From Deltaproteobacteria bacterium (GTDB lineage Bacteria > Myxococcota_A > JAADFL01): a stretch of 23,307 bases of DNA. Shown here one piece after another: positions 23,194 through 23,307 of this stretch. Made by a program: the position numbers and the translations under genes. Location: assembly GCA_013152945.1 (NCBI GenBank), contig JAADFL010000098.1, positions 1 to 23,307 on the forward strand. Direction: 5' to 3'. Within the stretch, counting starts at the first letter, position 1. Each line of letters begins with the position of its first letter. The notes below the pieces were generated by a model that was given only the letters and a program-made list of their open reading frames with translations, was not told the origin of the DNA and ran no database searches.

Positions 23194-23307
23194 CCCCCTT
23201 TCCCGTGCCTAAAACAATTTGTCCAGCCTCCTCAAGGCCCCTGGCAGCCCTCAATATGCCTTGCTGGGCCTCTTGCACATCCGCAAGCCTGGTGGGCCCC
23301 ATTGCCT
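23177..23307 (-). CDS. fliG: FliG, C-terminal end only
   Basis: The frame entering from the right edge gives about 42 residues: AMGPTRLADVQEAQQGILRA, then ARGLEEAGQIVL and a final GDGELV before TAG. This is the typical FliG end (MGPVRLxDVExAQQxI...LEExGxI). FliG is the rotor protein contacted by MotA. The rest of the gene lies beyond the window. Its stop overlaps the fliH start by 17 nt, indicating coupled translation. Confidence 0.9.
   Translation of the reverse strand, partial: AMGPTRLADVQEAQQGILRAARGLEEAGQIVLGTGKGDGELV

Overview
This window is almost wholly a flagellar gene cluster. About 19.6 kb on the minus strand (roughly 3692-23307) carries 23 tightly packed genes, several joined by ATGA stop/start overlaps. 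Read in the direction of transcription, from the right edge leftward, the order is fliG (3' end only), fliH, fliI, a MotE-like gene, a short fliK-like gene, flgD, a micro-ORF, flgE, motA, two different motB-like genes, fliL, fliM, fliN, fliO, fliP, fliQ, fliR, flhB, flhA, flhF, flhG, fliA and a fliJ-like gene. This resembles the long fla/che-type operons of Firmicutes and Desulfobacterota, with a motA-motB-motB insert between flgE and fliL. The two sigma-54 type elements, the sigma-54 activator and the FlhF/FlhG pair point to a Gram-negative bacterium of Deltaproteobacteria (Desulfobacterota) type with polar flagella. That placement is inference from gene content, not a phylogenetic result.

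The left 3.6 kb is on the plus strand. Positions 2-1087 hold the 3' part of an NtrC-class response regulator: the end of the receiver domain, the AAA+ domain and the Fis-type helix-turn-helix. After a 215-bp intergenic region comes a large exported TPR protein (1303-3615). It converges on the end of the flagellar operon with a 76-bp gap and no obvious terminator.

How the genes work together: FlhA, FlhB, FliP, FliQ, FliR and FliO form the export gate. FliH, FliI and FliJ are the ATPase module. FliG, FliM and FliN are the switch. FlgD, FlgE and FliK build the hook. MotA and the MotB-like proteins, with FliL and perhaps the MotE-like protein, form and service the stator. FlhF and FlhG set flagellar site and number, and FliA drives late genes. 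A good sigma-54 promoter candidate (17346-17361, minus) starts the motA-to-fliJ half of the cluster, and the regulator at the left edge is a plausible activator for it.

The most unusual points are these. (1) Of two tandem MotB-like proteins, the first has Ser where the ion-binding Asp should be, while the second has the Asp but a poorly conserved OmpA-like end. (2) FlhF has degenerate nucleotide-binding motifs and its partner FlhG lacks the DQAxxLR activator motif. (3) fliJ is not next to fliI but at the far end of the operon. (4) The 776-codon exported protein combines a beta-rich N-terminus with a TPR array, an architecture like that of the epsilonproteobacterial stator scaffold PflA. (5) fliK is very short. 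(6) The flgD-flgE gap holds a 16-codon ORF with an ideal ribosome binding site where other lineages keep a small flagellar gene.
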